DNA of 50,602 nt from Alectoria sarmentosa (Eukaryota > Ascomycota > Lecanoromycetes > Lecanorales > Parmeliaceae). A program made the position numbers and the translations under genes. The stretch lies in NCBI GenBank assembly GCA_009733775.1, contig WOGZ01000218.1, positions 7,368-57,969 on the forward strand, given 5' to 3'. Numbering within the stretch: position 1 is the stretch's first letter; the number at the start of each line of letters is the position of its first letter. Below, in pieces: positions 22,319 to 33,890 of this stretch. The notes below the pieces were generated by a model. The model had not been told where the DNA came from. It worked only from the letters and a program-made list of their open reading frames with translations, and ran no database searches.

Positions 22319-24352
22319 ATGGCATCTAAACTCATCCATAGAGACACCCAGGGAGGCCATACTTTAAACCATCTTTCGAGCCTTGCTACGACGCAGCCTG
22401 GCCATAGCATCAGGCCTCCCCGTCCAACGCCAATTCCTCCCCGTCCGGCGCCCATTCATCCAAAAGCTCCCTCAAAGCAGGTCCATTCGACATTCAAGTC
22501 TCGTTATGAAAGGGCATTCACGGATTGGTGGCTGTGGGAAGTCCTAGCCGTTCTTTTCAGTCTCGGTACCTTTTCTGCGCTTGTCACTATTCTGATCGTC
22601 TACGACGGACACTCTGTTGCGCACCTCCCACAGCGCCTATCCCTGAACGCAATGATCTCTATACTGTCTACGATATCGCGGACAACGTTAATGTTCTCAG
22701 TCTCTGCGACCCTAAGCCAATTCAAGTGGCTTTGGTTCTCGGGCCGAACGCGCCAATTGAAGAATTTGCAACTTTACGACGATGCGAGTAGAGGGCCTCT
22801 TGGCTCTTCCATACTGCTCATGTCGGAGAAAGGCCGGTGGGTAAGGTTTGAGGTACATGAAATACTTTTGCTAACCTTTAATTAGCTCATGGGCGTCGAT
22901 CGGCGCCCTGGTCACTGTCTCAGTCCTTGCACTTGATCCTTTCTTCCAACAATTGTTACGATTTTCCAGCCGAATAGTCTACCAAGATAGTCCTCCATTA
23001 ATCCTTCAACGAGCGTTAGACGTGTCTGGACTTGGGCCTAGTAAGTCCAATAGCGCGATATCTTCCCTGCTTGTGTTCTCGTCATGCTATGTGCTCTTTC
23101 AATTTATTTTGAGTCTCAGCTGACGATCTTTTCAGTGACGCAACAGACATTCAATGACTCCCTCGTCGAAGCCATCAGCAAGGCGGTCTTTGCCCCGGAC
23201 CCAATACCGGATAACCAGCCGCCTTGTCCAACCGGTAACTGCCTATGGCCTCAATTCGCTTCCTTGGGCTTCTGCTCAAGCTGCCAAAACACCACTCAAC
23301 AAATGGAACAAGGCTCTACTTCCGTATCGACTTCGGTCTTCAACAACAAGTATGGACAAAAAAGTGTAACATTTACGTACAGTATCCCGAGGTCTCTGCT
23401 CGGCGATTACTTTACAAGCTCAGACTTGAGGAATCCCAATTTAGCCAACCTGACCACGTCAACCTTCGACGTGACAGTAAATGGGTCTCAAGTAATCCTA
23501 GGTGGAATACCGCGATTCATCGCCTTGGCGCTAAGCTCGGATGGAATTGCAGATACGAATCGAACACCATCAGGATTTGGTCTGTACGCTTTCATCAGGA
23601 CCTCTACCCTAGCTTCTTCACCAGGAACTGTCTTGAGCGCCGACTTATGCTCGATGGAATTTTGCCTACAAAACCGCAACGTCTCGATCTTCTCCGGAAA
23701 GCTCAATTCATACGTCTCGGACACGATCTACGCAGACCGTAATCTAAGCACCCGCTCCGGCTTCAACGTCTCGTACGTCTTCCCCGACGGAACCGACAGC
23801 TTGGCTCTGAACTTGGGTCCGGCGACAGAGCCGGCACTCGAGGTCGCATTGGACACCCTGTTGACGGGAAACGTGACCGAAACCACCTCGTCGCAACCCC
23901 AAGATAACAACTCCACATCTTCATCGAACCTGATCGGGGGCTTTGACGCCTCTCCGGATACTTCTCTTGCAATGGCAAACCTCGCAATGGCAATGACGAA
24001 TTATATCCGCGCTGCCAGCAACCACAGCGTCAGTGGCCAGCTCGGCATAACCGAGACCTACGTCTACGTCTTATGGCCGTGGATCACTCTTCCCGCTATC
24101 CTGACAGTCCTCGGCGCGATTTTCTTGCTCACGGGTATTATCGAGACGAAAAGGCGCGGCGCAGACGTTTGGAAGGATTCGGAGTTGGCACTGCTGTTTC
24201 ATGGGCTTAGTGGAGGGAATGAGAGGTTTGCCGAGCTCCGCAACATTAGTGAGATGGACTACGTGGCTTCAAGGATGAAGGTCACGATGACGAGTACACG
24301 GGTAGGCGGACGGGTGTTGCGATTGACCGATCAGCAGGTCAGGATCCCTTGA
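22319..24352 (+). CDS. DUF3176-family membrane protein
   Basis: Exons 22319-22836, 22886-23040 and 23136-24352, giving 629 aa. Intron 2 (GTAAGT, branch CTGAC, TTCAG) is clean. Intron 1 uses GTGGGT with branch GCTAAC and ATTAG, the only junction that keeps the conserved SWASIGALVTVSVLALDPF frame; the nearby GTAAGG breaks it. The N-terminus is Pro-rich. Membrane segments lie at about residues 70-95 (WWLWEVLAVLFSLGTFSALV), 108-130 and 174-192. They hold the family hallmarks SQFKWLWF and DDASRGPLGS. A large extracytoplasmic region with N-glycosylation sequons and CPTGNC/CSSC cysteines follows. The last helix (ITLPAILTVLGAIFLLTGI, about 24085-24140) precedes WKDSELALLFHGL. Function is unknown for the family. 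The frame is open upstream to 22016, so the start is moderately certain. Confidence 0.85.
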
Positions 24353-24423
24353 AGGGAACACGAGGTACATTTGCGTTGGGAAGCCGGAAAACCTTAATAA
24401 GAATCAATCTCCTGGTAGTCCTT

Positions 24424-24851
24424 ATGTCATTAGACAATTCCGGAATGGAAAACCTCGACATAAATCCCGGGATCATTGACGCCATGCGAAAAGCCAAAGT
24501 TTTCACCTACGGCTAACCGCTGCAACAGGCCTGCATCTGTTGATATCACGAGATATGCAAGGGATCCCCTGGAAAGGCTGTGCCAATGTTCGAGCGGACT
24601 GTCCAGAGCGACCTATACTGTTCGCTGCTCACGATTTGGGAGGCATCCTCATGCAAGAGGTTAGTCGCTGCAAGCTCATATGCAACAGACTTGCTAATCC
24701 GAGGTCCGTAGGCTCGGGAGATAGCGAGATACGATCCAGAATACTCCTCCAAAAGTGTACGACGCGACAAGACGCGTGGTATTCCTTGGAGCGAAAGAAA
24801 GCTCTCCTTTGCGGCGCTGGAACGGGGAGACGCTCTCCCAGCTGCTGCCAT
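24424..24851 (+). pseudogene. Alpha/beta-hydrolase (fungal lipase-like) remnant
   Basis: Pieces of an N-terminal serine-hydrolase domain occur in order but in different frames: PGIIDAMRKAKVFTYG (frame of the ATG at 24424, then a stop), LHLLISRDMQGIP and RPILFAAHDLGGILMQE (about 24531-24660). A candidate intron at about 24661-24712 (GTTAGT...GTAG) follows, then AREIARYDPEYSS and VYDATRRVVFLGAKESSPLRRW (about 24760-24830), each in a further frame. The nucleophile motif is HDLGG in place of the usual G/A-H-S-L-G-G, so the serine is absent. Such domains in fungi often sit at the N-terminus of NLR-like or lipase-like proteins. The copy is broken by frameshifts and stops. Confidence 0.45.
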
Positions 24852-25589
24852 ATTGAGTGCTTTGATGACAGCAAGACACTTAAATAAACGTCCGCCGATA
24901 GCTCCTATAATCGTTGACTATATCGAAGATACCTCCACGCCATCACCCACTCAAGAATACGCCTGCGCAGACATCCAATGCCTTCCCGAAGAACATGGAT
25001 CCTCTTTAAAGTTTTTAAATCATCTGGTACAGCGGCCGGAGCTATTGCCGCCAGAGAGGAGTCCAATTCGATCGAGTGCCAACTTTCAAGAACCTCGACT
25101 GGCAATGTCGAGGACAAGCGATTCTAGGGAGACGGAAGCCGAACGGCATGCGCTATGGTCAAAAATAATACGAAAATCTTACGATGTGGTCGTAAGGAAA
25201 ATTGAAAAGGAGAGGCATGTACTAGGGCCTTCTGAGCCGGACGTATCTAGGTTTGCGGTAGATTGCCATTGATTGAGGCGCTCATGTCACTGTGATCTGC
25301 GCGATATGTATTTCCCAGGGCGTATCCGCCAAGGCCCCAATTCTTTCGTGCAAGCTTGACCATATTTTGACACATCATAACGACACCTGAACCAGGGCAC
25401 GGCAACTCTAGCGCTTGGATGTTTTGTTCATGTCATGTCCGACGCTTTCCGCTTTTTGCGATACAGGTGTTTCGAAGCGTTTGAGGGATGACGGACTAAT
25501 CAGATACCTTCGTGCTAGGCGTTGTAGCAACTCTCATCGTCAAGACTTCTACCATCAGTAGAACCAAGAACAAAGTCCTTTTCCCTTCC
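24852..25589. other. No gene supported
   Basis: Contains one 139-codon frame at 24853-25272 (plus strand) that may be a downstream continuation of the hydrolase remnant. It has no recognisable domain. Confidence 0.35.
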
Positions 25590-27112
25590 TCATCTCGGCC
25601 CCAAATTATGCTCCCGGACCGTGAATGCGAGTGCCAATGCCAGCAGCGCACAACCTAAGGAGAAGACTGTTTGGTTTATGCATCAGCCAGCTAGGACCAT
25701 AGACCGTAGTGATTGTCATTGCGTACGAGGATTATTCATTTGGATGGAAACGCTTTGAATTAAAGATACAAGGAACGAGAACTATGCAGACGTACGATAC
25801 GTGTATCTCAACCCCTGCACATATGTACCAATGACGATCGATTGGACATCTGATGGGAAGCGCCAGATGTTGCTCACACTGGATGTGACCAGACGAATGA
25901 TCTGTGCAGCCGTTAGAACACCAAGTTCGACCTCTCGCTCCCTTGACGAGAGTATCATTCTCATGGGGCGAAGAGTTCAGAGAGAACGGAAAATGAAAGA
26001 GACACAGAGAAACGACAGACCTCGTCAGAACCCACCACCTCGCTCAATCTCGCCTGCAAAACAAGCCTCAACGTTCCCTGCAGAACACAGTTCTGCACCG
26101 CGATACCCGCGACTTCTCCCAAACTAATCGCCAAATAGAACGCACCACTGGCAACGGCCGTATCTTCCTTCCTCGTGGCAGCAGTGAGGAAAACAAAGAC
26201 AGCGGCCACGGAAACACCGCTACTGAAACCGGATAAAATTATGTAGAACGATTCGATGAGGGCGAGGGGCGGATCTTTCCAGCGCAGGTAGAGGAGGATG
26301 AAGAATGTGGCTGAGGAGATGGGGGCAAGGATGGTGAGGGGACGGTAGCGACCTGTTCTGTTGGGAGTGTCAAGGATTAATCAAAGAGCTCAGTGGTCTG
26401 CTTTAAAGTGAAGATGAGTCTTGAGGAGACAAATACTAGATGGGGCGGAATACTTGCATGGGAGAGAGGAGCGCGCCAGTTTCGACGGACCTTTTGATCA
26501 CCCAGCCCGAAAGGAGGGCCCCAATCGTAGTACCTGCAATTGACGGTAACAGGTGTGCGGAAGCGATGCTGTTGGACGCTCGTTCCGTAACACGGAATTA
26601 CAATGCCACCGAGGGAAACATCTGCACAGGCTCCTCAGTTTTGACAAAGTAGGATGCCCTCTTAGGAGGGAGTCTGCGTGGGCACACTCACGCTCATGTG
26701 GCCCGAGATCAGAAGTATAGTAATGGAATACGCAGTCAAAACGTCTCTTCCTAGAAGTAATGCGACGATAGAAGTGGTAATGAGGAATGCGCCCGGGAAA
26801 TCGATGCGACGAAATTTGGACAACGTTTTTTGGCCGGTATCTTTCGATATATCACATTCCCCTGCCAGAGTGTTATGCTCGAATTCTGCCGGCAGCTTCC
26901 ACCATACCAGCGTGAGGGCTAGCAGGGCTAGAGGGGCCTGATACAAAAAGGAGCCCCGCCAGCCGATCGAATCAGCCAAGATACCTCCGAGAGGGGCACC
27001 GACACTTCTCCCGAAAGTGGTCATCACGTAAAGCCATGAGCGCCATACGGCGACATCGCGTAATGGCACGAGGTGAACGATGAGGCTTGAGACGAGGCTC
27101 CTAATTCCAGCT
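25590..27112 (-). pseudogene. MFS transporter (Vba/DHA2-like), N-terminally truncated pseudogene
   Basis: Minus-strand segments follow a 14-helix MFS transporter of the vacuolar basic amino acid / drug:H+ antiporter-2 type. They are GAGIRSLVSSLIVHLVPLRD and SVGAPLGGILADSIGWRGSF (27112-26690), SIASAHLLPSIAGTTIGALL (about 26500-26560), GRYRPLTILAPISSATFFIL through VAVQN-like AGIAVQNCVLQGTLRLVL (about 26025-26360), IIRLVTSSVSNIWRFP and YVQGLRYTY (about 25795-25900), and a final exon CALLALALAFTVREHNLGPR ending with a stop at 25590-25592. Some GT-AG introns are still plausible. The first ~100 residues (helices 1-3) are missing upstream, about 30 residues are missing after the first segment, and a TAA interrupts VAL-stop-FRVTERA. 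Not functional as read. Confidence 0.7.
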
Positions 27113-27877
27113 CCACCTACTTCTGCGTACAGAAGAACAGATCGTAGCTCGGGCTGTCGTCGATGATGATAGTTGGACGGTTCGGAACCTGGGTGGACAT
27201 AGAATCCTGCTTACGGCCAGCGCCTCGCTCGATAGCAGCTAAGCACCAACAGAGGCAGACGGCAGGAAAGGTCCGTATAGACTGCGGCTTTCTCCCACCC
27301 TCGGGTCTGACACAAGGCCATAAACGCATTGCTTTCCCTAGATGCTCCTACCGACATACCTGTGGGATATCCCCTCTATTCCCTTTGTACTCTCTGGGGC
27401 TTCTCTAGCACATCAGTCTCGTTGCCGTCACGTACTCATTCGCTCACATCGTTCCATCATCTACAAAGATTAGTCTCTTTGTTTCACCGCCCGTGTTATT
27501 CGTAATCATTCCCAGAGTAAAGCTCTCCTTCGGCAACCACTCAGTAGTGGGACGAACCAAACCGCAATATCTCCTTAAGAGTTTCGCCGAGGTCTTTGTA
27601 CCCAAGGACCAATCTAATTTCTTGATACCGATACTCGTCAAGCATTCACATTGGGCGGCAAACTCTCCAGCCTAAAGCACAGGATACTGCCGAATTTTTA
27701 ATCATTACCGTACAGACGCGAACCAGCTATCAGCCTCTCAAAAGGTCTCTTCATCCTCATCATCATCATCGGATTCCCTGACTCAGCCCCTCTACACAAA
27801 ATTAAAAACACTGCCTGCAGAGATTCAACTTATTATTATCATTATCTCTAATATGTGTCTAGATAAAAAAACCTAAC
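27113..27877. other. No gene supported
   Basis: The missing N-terminal part of the MFS gene was looked for here on the minus strand and not found. Confidence 0.4.
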
Positions 27878-28180
27878 ATGAATTCGAACCCTCAATCAAG
27901 ACCTCCTGATGAAAGCTGGAAGAGTGCAAAAAATGCCTCGTCACAACGCCATTTGAGCCGAATTCTTGAGTGGATCTCAAAGATCGGAATGAGATTGGCA
28001 GGCTGTTTCCGCGAGACCAATAGGCCAAGGAGATCAAATGTGACGGGCTTTATGCCCAAAACGTTGTCGACGAGTGTGTTCGGATGCCTGCCGTTAAAGC
28101 GATATTCCCCCACAGGACGCTTACACGCTGCAGAGGTAGATGGGCTAAGAAGCCGATTTGCATTCAGCATCATGTGCTGA
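27878..28180 (+). CDS. Small hypothetical ORF (100 aa), doubtful
   Basis: An ATG-initiated frame with an AT-rich upstream stretch typical of a fungal 5' region. The product (SWKSAKNASSQRHLSRILEW, then ISKIGMRLAGCF) is basic and possibly amphipathic-helical, without signal peptide or known motif. It could be the first exon of a longer gene or a chance ORF. An antisense frame of the same length overlaps it. Confidence 0.22.
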   Translation: MNSNPQSRPPDESWKSAKNASSQRHLSRILEWISKIGMRLAGCFRETNRPRRSNVTGFMPKTLSTSVFGCLPLKRYSPTGRLHAAEVDGLRSRFAFSIMC

Positions 28181-28323
28181 TCTGCGTGCACTGCAGAAGG
28201 GAATTAGGAAGGAGCGAATGCGTGTTGTGTTCGAGGTCATTACAAACAACGTATGAGCAGGGTAGATGCGAGTGAAAGATCATTCGTTTTCATCCCAGAA
28301 CACGGTATAGTCGTGCTGTGTTG

Positions 28324-29006
28324 TCAAAAAGCAAAGGTCCTGAAGGGCACTTTCCTGGCGCAATGCAGTATGTGGGCTTCACCGAGCTGTACGAGGTAGG
28401 ATTGCGGCCTGAAGTTTGGTGACTTCAGATCTGGAAGTGTGCGAAACAGTTGAAATCGATGTGTTTCTGAGAAGTTCACAACTCCATGGCCCATTACTTT
28501 GATGTCACCTGACATGGTGTCAATGCCAACAGTAACAGGTGTGGACCGCGAGATAGTAGAAAGATCAATGTTGACCACAATCTCTACGCTCCCAGACATG
28601 GTATCAATCTCGAGCTCGTCCTCGATGGTATATGTGCCGAATACACTTGCGACATCCTTTTTATTCTTACGACCCTTGAGGTCGCTTCGTCAGATGACTG
28701 GCTTAAGAAGGAGACATCCTCGCTCCCAGACGAAGTGTCACTCTCAAACTCCTCGTCTATGGTGTAAGCGCCGGGCTCATCTGAAGACTCAGTATCTATC
28801 ATAACATTCAAGGCGGCATCGTCGAACGCGCCCTCGAAGATATTGTCAGTCTCGAAATCGTCGTCGTTGGTACCGATACCCACGCTCCCAGACGTGATAT
28901 TGGCCTCGAGCTCCTTATCGAAGGCGTAAACGCCGGGCTCATCCAAGGACTCGCTATCGGTCGTAGCGTCTGAGGCGACTTCGTCGGATGAAGACGAGAC
29001 AGACAT
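28324..29006 (-). pseudogene. Acidic repeat protein ORF interrupted by a frameshift
   Basis: The ATG at 29006 opens an Asp/Glu/Ser-rich protein (MSVSSSSDEVASDATTDSES). It contains repeats of a ~17-residue unit: AFDKELEANITSGSVGI, then TIDEEFESDTSSGSEDV. After about 28690 the same frame reads a basic tail and stops at 28584. In the next frame the repeat continues (TIEDELEIDTMSGSVEI) and runs on to a stop at 28324. No GT-AG intron of credible size fits between the frames, so a 1-nt indel is the simplest reading. The protein would be soluble, acidic and low-complexity. No family recognised. Confidence 0.5.
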
Positions 29007-29366
29007 GGCTATCCGCTGTTGAGAAGATCGAGGCCTCAGCGAGAGATTGGGCGATGTGTGTCAAGGGTTGTCAAATAAATAGGTAGTAAGGGAAGTTTAT
29101 GTTCCAAGGCGCGCTGAGCCCCATTGGGCTTGTGTGTTATTTTCAAGGATGCTGGCGCTAGGGGATGGATGGGAGGGAAAATGAGAGAGGGTGTTGAGTA
29201 GCGAGGAAAGTTTGGATCTACTGTGGATCTTCAATCTCCCAGTATGATATATAATGGTTGCTTTACCATTTCACGTCGTTGAAACCTTTAACAAAAGCGA
29301 GCCACATTGACTTAGATTAAGTCTAACATTGAATGCAATAGAGCTAGAACGGCTGCTTGTAGCTCC

Positions 29367-30341
29367 CTACCACTTCCCATCCTTCATGGTCAATAGCAGG
29401 GACGCGGCCTCCGACTCTTCCTCGACGACCTCTCTGGTCCTGCACTTCTTAACACTTCGTCCCTGTGCGCAATCACCATTGCGACTCCGGTCTTCCCCCC
29501 TCATCGTATCCTCCCTCTTGCGTTTTCCAGCCCACCCTTTCCGTACATGTCCGTCGCCATCGCCCGTCAAGTCGACGACCTCCATTCCTCCGCCCACCTT
29601 CTTTCCACCCACCACCTTGTCCTCCCGCCCTTCCTTTCCAGCCCCAGCCTCCACTCGATCCACAGCGCCTTTCGTCACGCGGACCGTCAATTCGACCTGT
29701 CGAAAGGTATCACTGATGGAATTCGCCCAACTGCCATCAGCGGATCGAAACCAGCCTGACGCTTTCCAAGTCACCTGCTCACAAGCGGATGAATCTTGAC
29801 GTGGGAGGGGCATATGCAGACCAGGGTTGATGTTCTTGAGCTGGCCATACAGCCATGAATGGCCCATCATTTCCGCTGCGGCCAGCGAAAGGTAGAGGCC
29901 AAGGAAACCGGAACGCTGTCTACTGGCGGGCTCGTCGCCGTCGACAGGCATACCGATGCGGATTGGTTTTCCGTTCAGAAGCGTGATCGTGTTAGTTGTG
30001 TCGGTATGATGCCAATTCTGCGCGTCGTAGGTAAGGATGTAGAATTTCTGTGATAGGATTGCGGGAGTCGTGACGTATGATGGGGTTATGGGAGGGGTGG
30101 GTTTTGCGCGTCGAAGTCTGGCAGATGTCTGGTTGCCCGAGTTCACTTCGCTCCTGCTGGCTACGAGACCTCGTTGGGTTTGGGCATAGCTAATAGGTTC
30201 CAGCCTTTCTGAGCTCTTGTTAGCTGGGACCTTTTCTTGAGACTGCATAAAACCAAGGGGGGTTGCGTTACCTGTGAGCATGCTGGCGAGGAACAAGTGA
30301 GGAGGATGCGAACGCTTTGATGCTCCAGATATTTCAGACAT
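29367..30341 (-). CDS. Hypothetical protein with SUMO-interaction-like motif and NLS
   Basis: 324 aa, single exon. The frame opens at 30419, but I prefer the ATG at 30341 (MSEISGASKRSH). The upstream part contains a TATA-like CTATAAAT about 60 nt before it and an ACAACAACAATC-type fungal 5'UTR. The central part (KFYILTYDAQNWHHTDTTNT, GLYLSLAAAEMMGHSWLYG, TWKASGWFRSADGSWANSIS) looks globular and Trp-rich. The C-terminal quarter is Gly/Lys/Arg-rich and holds VVDLTGDGDG, a good SUMO-interacting motif, next to KRKRED and VKKCR, which look like nuclear localisation signals. A nuclear, SUMO-binding role is inference. No family recognised. Confidence 0.6.
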   Translation of the reverse strand: MSEISGASKRSHPPHLFLASMLTGNATPLGFMQSQEKVPANKSSERLEPISYAQTQRGLVASRSEVNSGNQTSARLRRAKPTPPITPSYVTTPAILSQKFYILTYDAQNWHHTDTTNTITLLNGKPIRIGMPVDGDEPASRQRSGFLGLYLSLAAAEMMGHSWLYGQLKNINPGLHMPLPRQDSSACEQVTWKASGWFRSADGSWANSISDTFRQVELTVRVTKGAVDRVEAGAGKEGREDKVVGGKKVGGGMEVVDLTGDGDGHVRKGWAGKRKREDTMRGEDRSRNGDCAQGRSVKKCRTREVVEEESEAASLLLTMKDGKW

Positions 30342-32693
30342 TAGGCAGTCTCTCGTTGGTCGTTGATTGTTGTTGTAGTGAGGAAGTTGTAGGAATTTAT
30401 AGGTCCCGATGCTGCTCAAATACTGTCACCGACGACTAATCGACGACTAATCGACACCAAGAGAGACAAGTGCCCAATATGTAATTAGTGTTCCCGATCC
30501 CTCGTTGTTCCGGAGCATTCCACTGAAAGGCAGGAAAACACGGACAAAGACAACGAACTAGGCAATATATAGCATGCTGGAGCTTTCAAAGTTCCTGGAT
30601 GTCCTTTTCGGTTAGTTCTGTAATTGGGAGTGCGGGCTGAGAACTCGGAGAGCGTACAGTATGACGGAGATGCTGCTTGATCATATCATAATGGCCAGCT
30701 TGCTTCAGGATCCAATGCTTGTTGAGGGGTTTCTCGAAGATTGTATGAGCTTTAGCTTTAGAAGTCTCTAGTTCTTTACCACTCTCCATCGAATACAGTC
30801 CCACGCAAGCTTAAGGTATTCTTGATGTAGTTGAGGAGCTTTCGTTCCCATTTTCTTTGCAGCATCATCTCAATTGAACAGCATAGCCGAAGCCGCAACT
30901 GATGATATCAACGCTGTTGCTGCGCTTGACTTGGGTCCGCGTCAGGAAAGAACTTGAAACTTCAACCAGAGCCCCTTGCGAAGAGAATCGATTTGTTTCT
31001 TTATCCTATGACTTTATCGCCATCTTTACAAAATTCGTTATAGTAATCACCGTACTAGCCACCCTTGTGTTCGGCGTGCTCGTCTTCCTTGAATATTTCA
31101 AAGTCAGATTTTCGCCGCGTATCATCAGAGGGAGACACATACAAAGTTATGTATATATACTCAAATAGAACTTGGTGATTTCCGCAGCTTCGTCACAAGG
31201 CGTGAAGATTAAAGCGTCCGAGTCGCCGGGTTTCACTTGGTAGTGGGCGTTGGCGCTCCGCCACGTCCCTTTCACAGAGCAGCGGCACCGAATCGTTCGG
31301 TTCGAAGGCTTCGTCGTGGATGGAGATACTGAGACGACCGCTGGATGGTGGCAGAGGCAGACGGGGCTCATGTCCGACGTGAGTCACATGCAAGGGCAAG
31401 TGGCAATTGTCACATGGAACCCAGATTCATATTATATGTGTGTCAAGGTATTAGCGTTGTTTTGCCACAAGCCTTTGCTGCTAACTTTTATATGGAAACA
31501 ACACTCCATAGAATCAGTCGATCCTTTACCGTTGAAAAGCTCATGTCTAGCAGGGAGGATGACAGAAAAGGCGTAGCGGGGCAAAGACCGAGAAGAGCTT
31601 GAGGGCTAGGAGGTTGGAAAGCAGGCAACGATGGAGCCAAAAGAAGATTTCGAAGAGCTTGTATAACATGCTGTTGGAGCGTGAGAAGACTTTGAAGGAC
31701 TGTGCTAGAGATACTGATGATCGTTTTTCACGATCGATTACTATGGGCTTGGCTAACAGCTTGCGCTTTGCTCGGACTTTGGTGGGAGGTTCGCGGCTAC
31801 GGTTTTTAAGTCTATGACAAAATAAATGTGCCTTTCACATAAGAACATCTTGCCCTAAGCGGGATATATGAATCAGCAGCGACTGTGAAAAACTTCAGGG
31901 TTCGTGAGTAGTTGAAGAGTGTTGGATATCGAACGGGCAGTGCATTGGCTCCTTGCTTCTTCAGCAATCGAACTTTTTGGCCAATCGAAATGCTTCTACT
32001 AAGTCTCATCACGTGCTTTTTCCACGGCGAGACTCCTGCACTGCTTTGACGCCCCGCTCTCGCAGCTCCAGCTTTCCCGGATCCAGGAACCACGCGTTGT
32101 GGAAGGAATAAGGGGGTAGCTGGGCTTCTCATCAGGTCTTGCGTTCTTTGACGGCCGGGTTATTGTTTGCGTGGCGGTGATCATGGCGCGGCTGAGATAG
32201 AGACTCTGGAAGTGGGAGGATCAGTCTCATATGGTTGATCATGATGTGAAGGAATGGTGGTTGGTGTGCACCAACGACCATGTTCCTTTCCGGGAAGTCA
32301 GCCTATGATGAAGCTTTTCCGTTAATATGTGCGTGAGAAAAGGGCCATGATGTCGTCGCTGGGAGCTTCTGTGGGTCCCTTTCGCAGTCCCCGGGAAGTA
32401 AGTGTGAGAGAGTTGGGTCAATCTCCCAGACTCATATCAGCGCAATGTCCCCTCTGAAGATGTTCTCAAGGGTCTGGAGAGCGGATAAGAGAAGGCGCAT
32501 CATCACATGTCTGACTCAGATTGCCACATTCTTGGTACATTAGTTACAATATCGCAAACTTGCTCATACTTCACTTCAAAACGTAGCTCAGCTCCACTTT
32601 TTGGAAAACGCCGCTACCATGGCGACGATAATGTCTTTCCATCTATGCTTTATAAGTACAGCAGACACGGACCATCGACAACATTCAAAGAAG
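30342..32693. other. Region without a confident gene; scattered short ORFs
   Basis: About 2.35 kb. Possible fragments are 30586-30789 minus (SMESGKELETSKAKAHTIFE, then KHWILKQAGHYDMIKQHLRH), 30902-31168 plus (ATG start, one clear membrane helix FTKFVIVITVLATLVFGVLV) and 31599-31817 plus (a basic, helical tail). They may be exons of unresolved or decayed genes; no gene model could be closed. Confidence 0.3.
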
Positions 32694-33069
32694 ATGCACG
32701 CGCACGTCATCTTCCTCGTAGCTGGCCATCTCGTCGCGCTTGCATCGACGTTCCCTCTTCCAGACCGTGAGTTGCCTTGGCGAGCACATTCAGGCGTCGT
32801 GGCTAATCGTTCCAGATATCCCAAACCTCTGCTGCAAGAACTGTCGGTCGGTGGTTTGTGAAGATGCCAACGTCCGGCCTGCTCCTCGTCCTGTATTCCC
32901 TGGTCCTCCGGGTTTAATTCGAACTGGTACAACTCCAGCAGAAGCGGTCACGCCGACGGTGGACAGCTTGGACATAGTTACGAGAACGTTGTGGACTGAT
33001 GAGGGAAGGAAAGATCCTCCGGTTTGCCCTGATGTGAGGGTCTCAACTTGCTCCTGGGATTTCTGCTGA
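32694..33069 (+). CDS. Small secreted cysteine-rich protein (candidate effector), 108 aa
   Basis: Two exons, 32694-32766 and 32816-33069, with a clean 49-nt intron (GTGAGT, GCTAAT, TTCCAG). Exon 1 encodes a signal peptide (MHAHVIFLVAGHLVALAST). The mature chain begins near FPLPDH and carries seven cysteines: IPNLCCKNCRSVVC close together, then a Pro/Thr-rich middle (PAPRPVFPGPPGLIRTG), PPVC and a C-terminal STCSWDFC. Small size, secretion and cysteine content fit the operational definition of fungal candidate effectors, but no known family is recognised. An ATG-proximal AAG context and an upstream TATAAG (32651) are present. An odd cysteine count suggests one free thiol or a dimer. Confidence 0.75.
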
Positions 33070-33345
33070 TTCACTCAAGTGTCCTAGACTGGCAGCTAGG
33101 ACTTTGAGGGCGCATGAAGCTTGCTCGGAGAACCCAACATCTAGCTGCTTTGCAAACTTGAGGATGGAGGAGATGGCCGGTCTCTACTTCCCATTGGAAG
33201 ATGGAGACGAGAAACTTAATTTCTGAAGTAAACTTGAGCTGTGAAGGCTCAAGCGCTAGACGTAGTGGGTGATAGACACCAAGTTCTGCGAAGATGCGTC
33301 GGGTTGATTATGAATGAATTGCATTGATCGCACTCTGGGTTCTCT

Positions 33346-33890
33346 CTACCATGTTGCCCTTTCTCTTTTCAATTCAAATTGCACCCATTTTATTGTGATA
33401 AAAAACCACATGCCTACCCAAAAACGACGGAATATCTCATCTTGCCACGTAGTCGGCATGCTAATCCAACCGAGCATCGCTGCCATAGCAGTACCTATAC
33501 CACACGCAATGGTCTGTGGTACCCCACTGTCTATTACCATAGCAATTATCCCTGCTCCCACACAAAGCGCCGGTACTGCCCAAAGTGAATATCACTGATG
33601 TAGGGTATTCCCAAACATTGGACTAACCTCGTAGCTTTCAATAATTGCTTCCCTGGAAGCCCTCCCGACGCCCGTACCGACTGCCATAACGTCCTCGATG
33701 ATCATGTAGGTTCATGGGTATGCTGACGCGCCTTTTTTTGAGGTGATTTCGAAAGGGTTAGGATGTGGAAGGCTTGGAAGATGGAGAAGAGCGACTCGCC
33801 GCTGATGAAGAGGATGGAGGAGGGGGCGTACATTGCGCAGAGGCGGATGAATGGTCGCTGTGGGGCAGCGCTTGCAATGAGCTCGACCTG
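33346..33890 (-). pseudogene. Uncharacterised fungal membrane-protein gene, broken
   Basis: On the minus strand a frame reads LCAMYAPSSILFISGESLFS and IFQAFHILTL (about 33890-33750). In a shifted frame it continues YMIIEDVMAVGTGVGRASRE and AIIESYEVSPMFGNTLHQ (33705-33600), a TGA, then YSLWAVPALCVGAGIIAMVI, DSGVPQTIACGIGTAMAAM and WFFITIKWVQFELKRERATW to a stop at 33346. The order (helix, short cytosolic segment, helices, charged RERATW-like tail) resembles C-terminal parts of uncharacterised multi-pass membrane proteins in ascomycetes. The in-frame TGA and the frame change indicate a pseudogene. No function assigned. Confidence 0.4.

Noticed and set aside
31812..32132. 106-codon minus-strand ORF
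   Set aside because: No recognisable domain; overlapped by other frames and not supported by splice signals.
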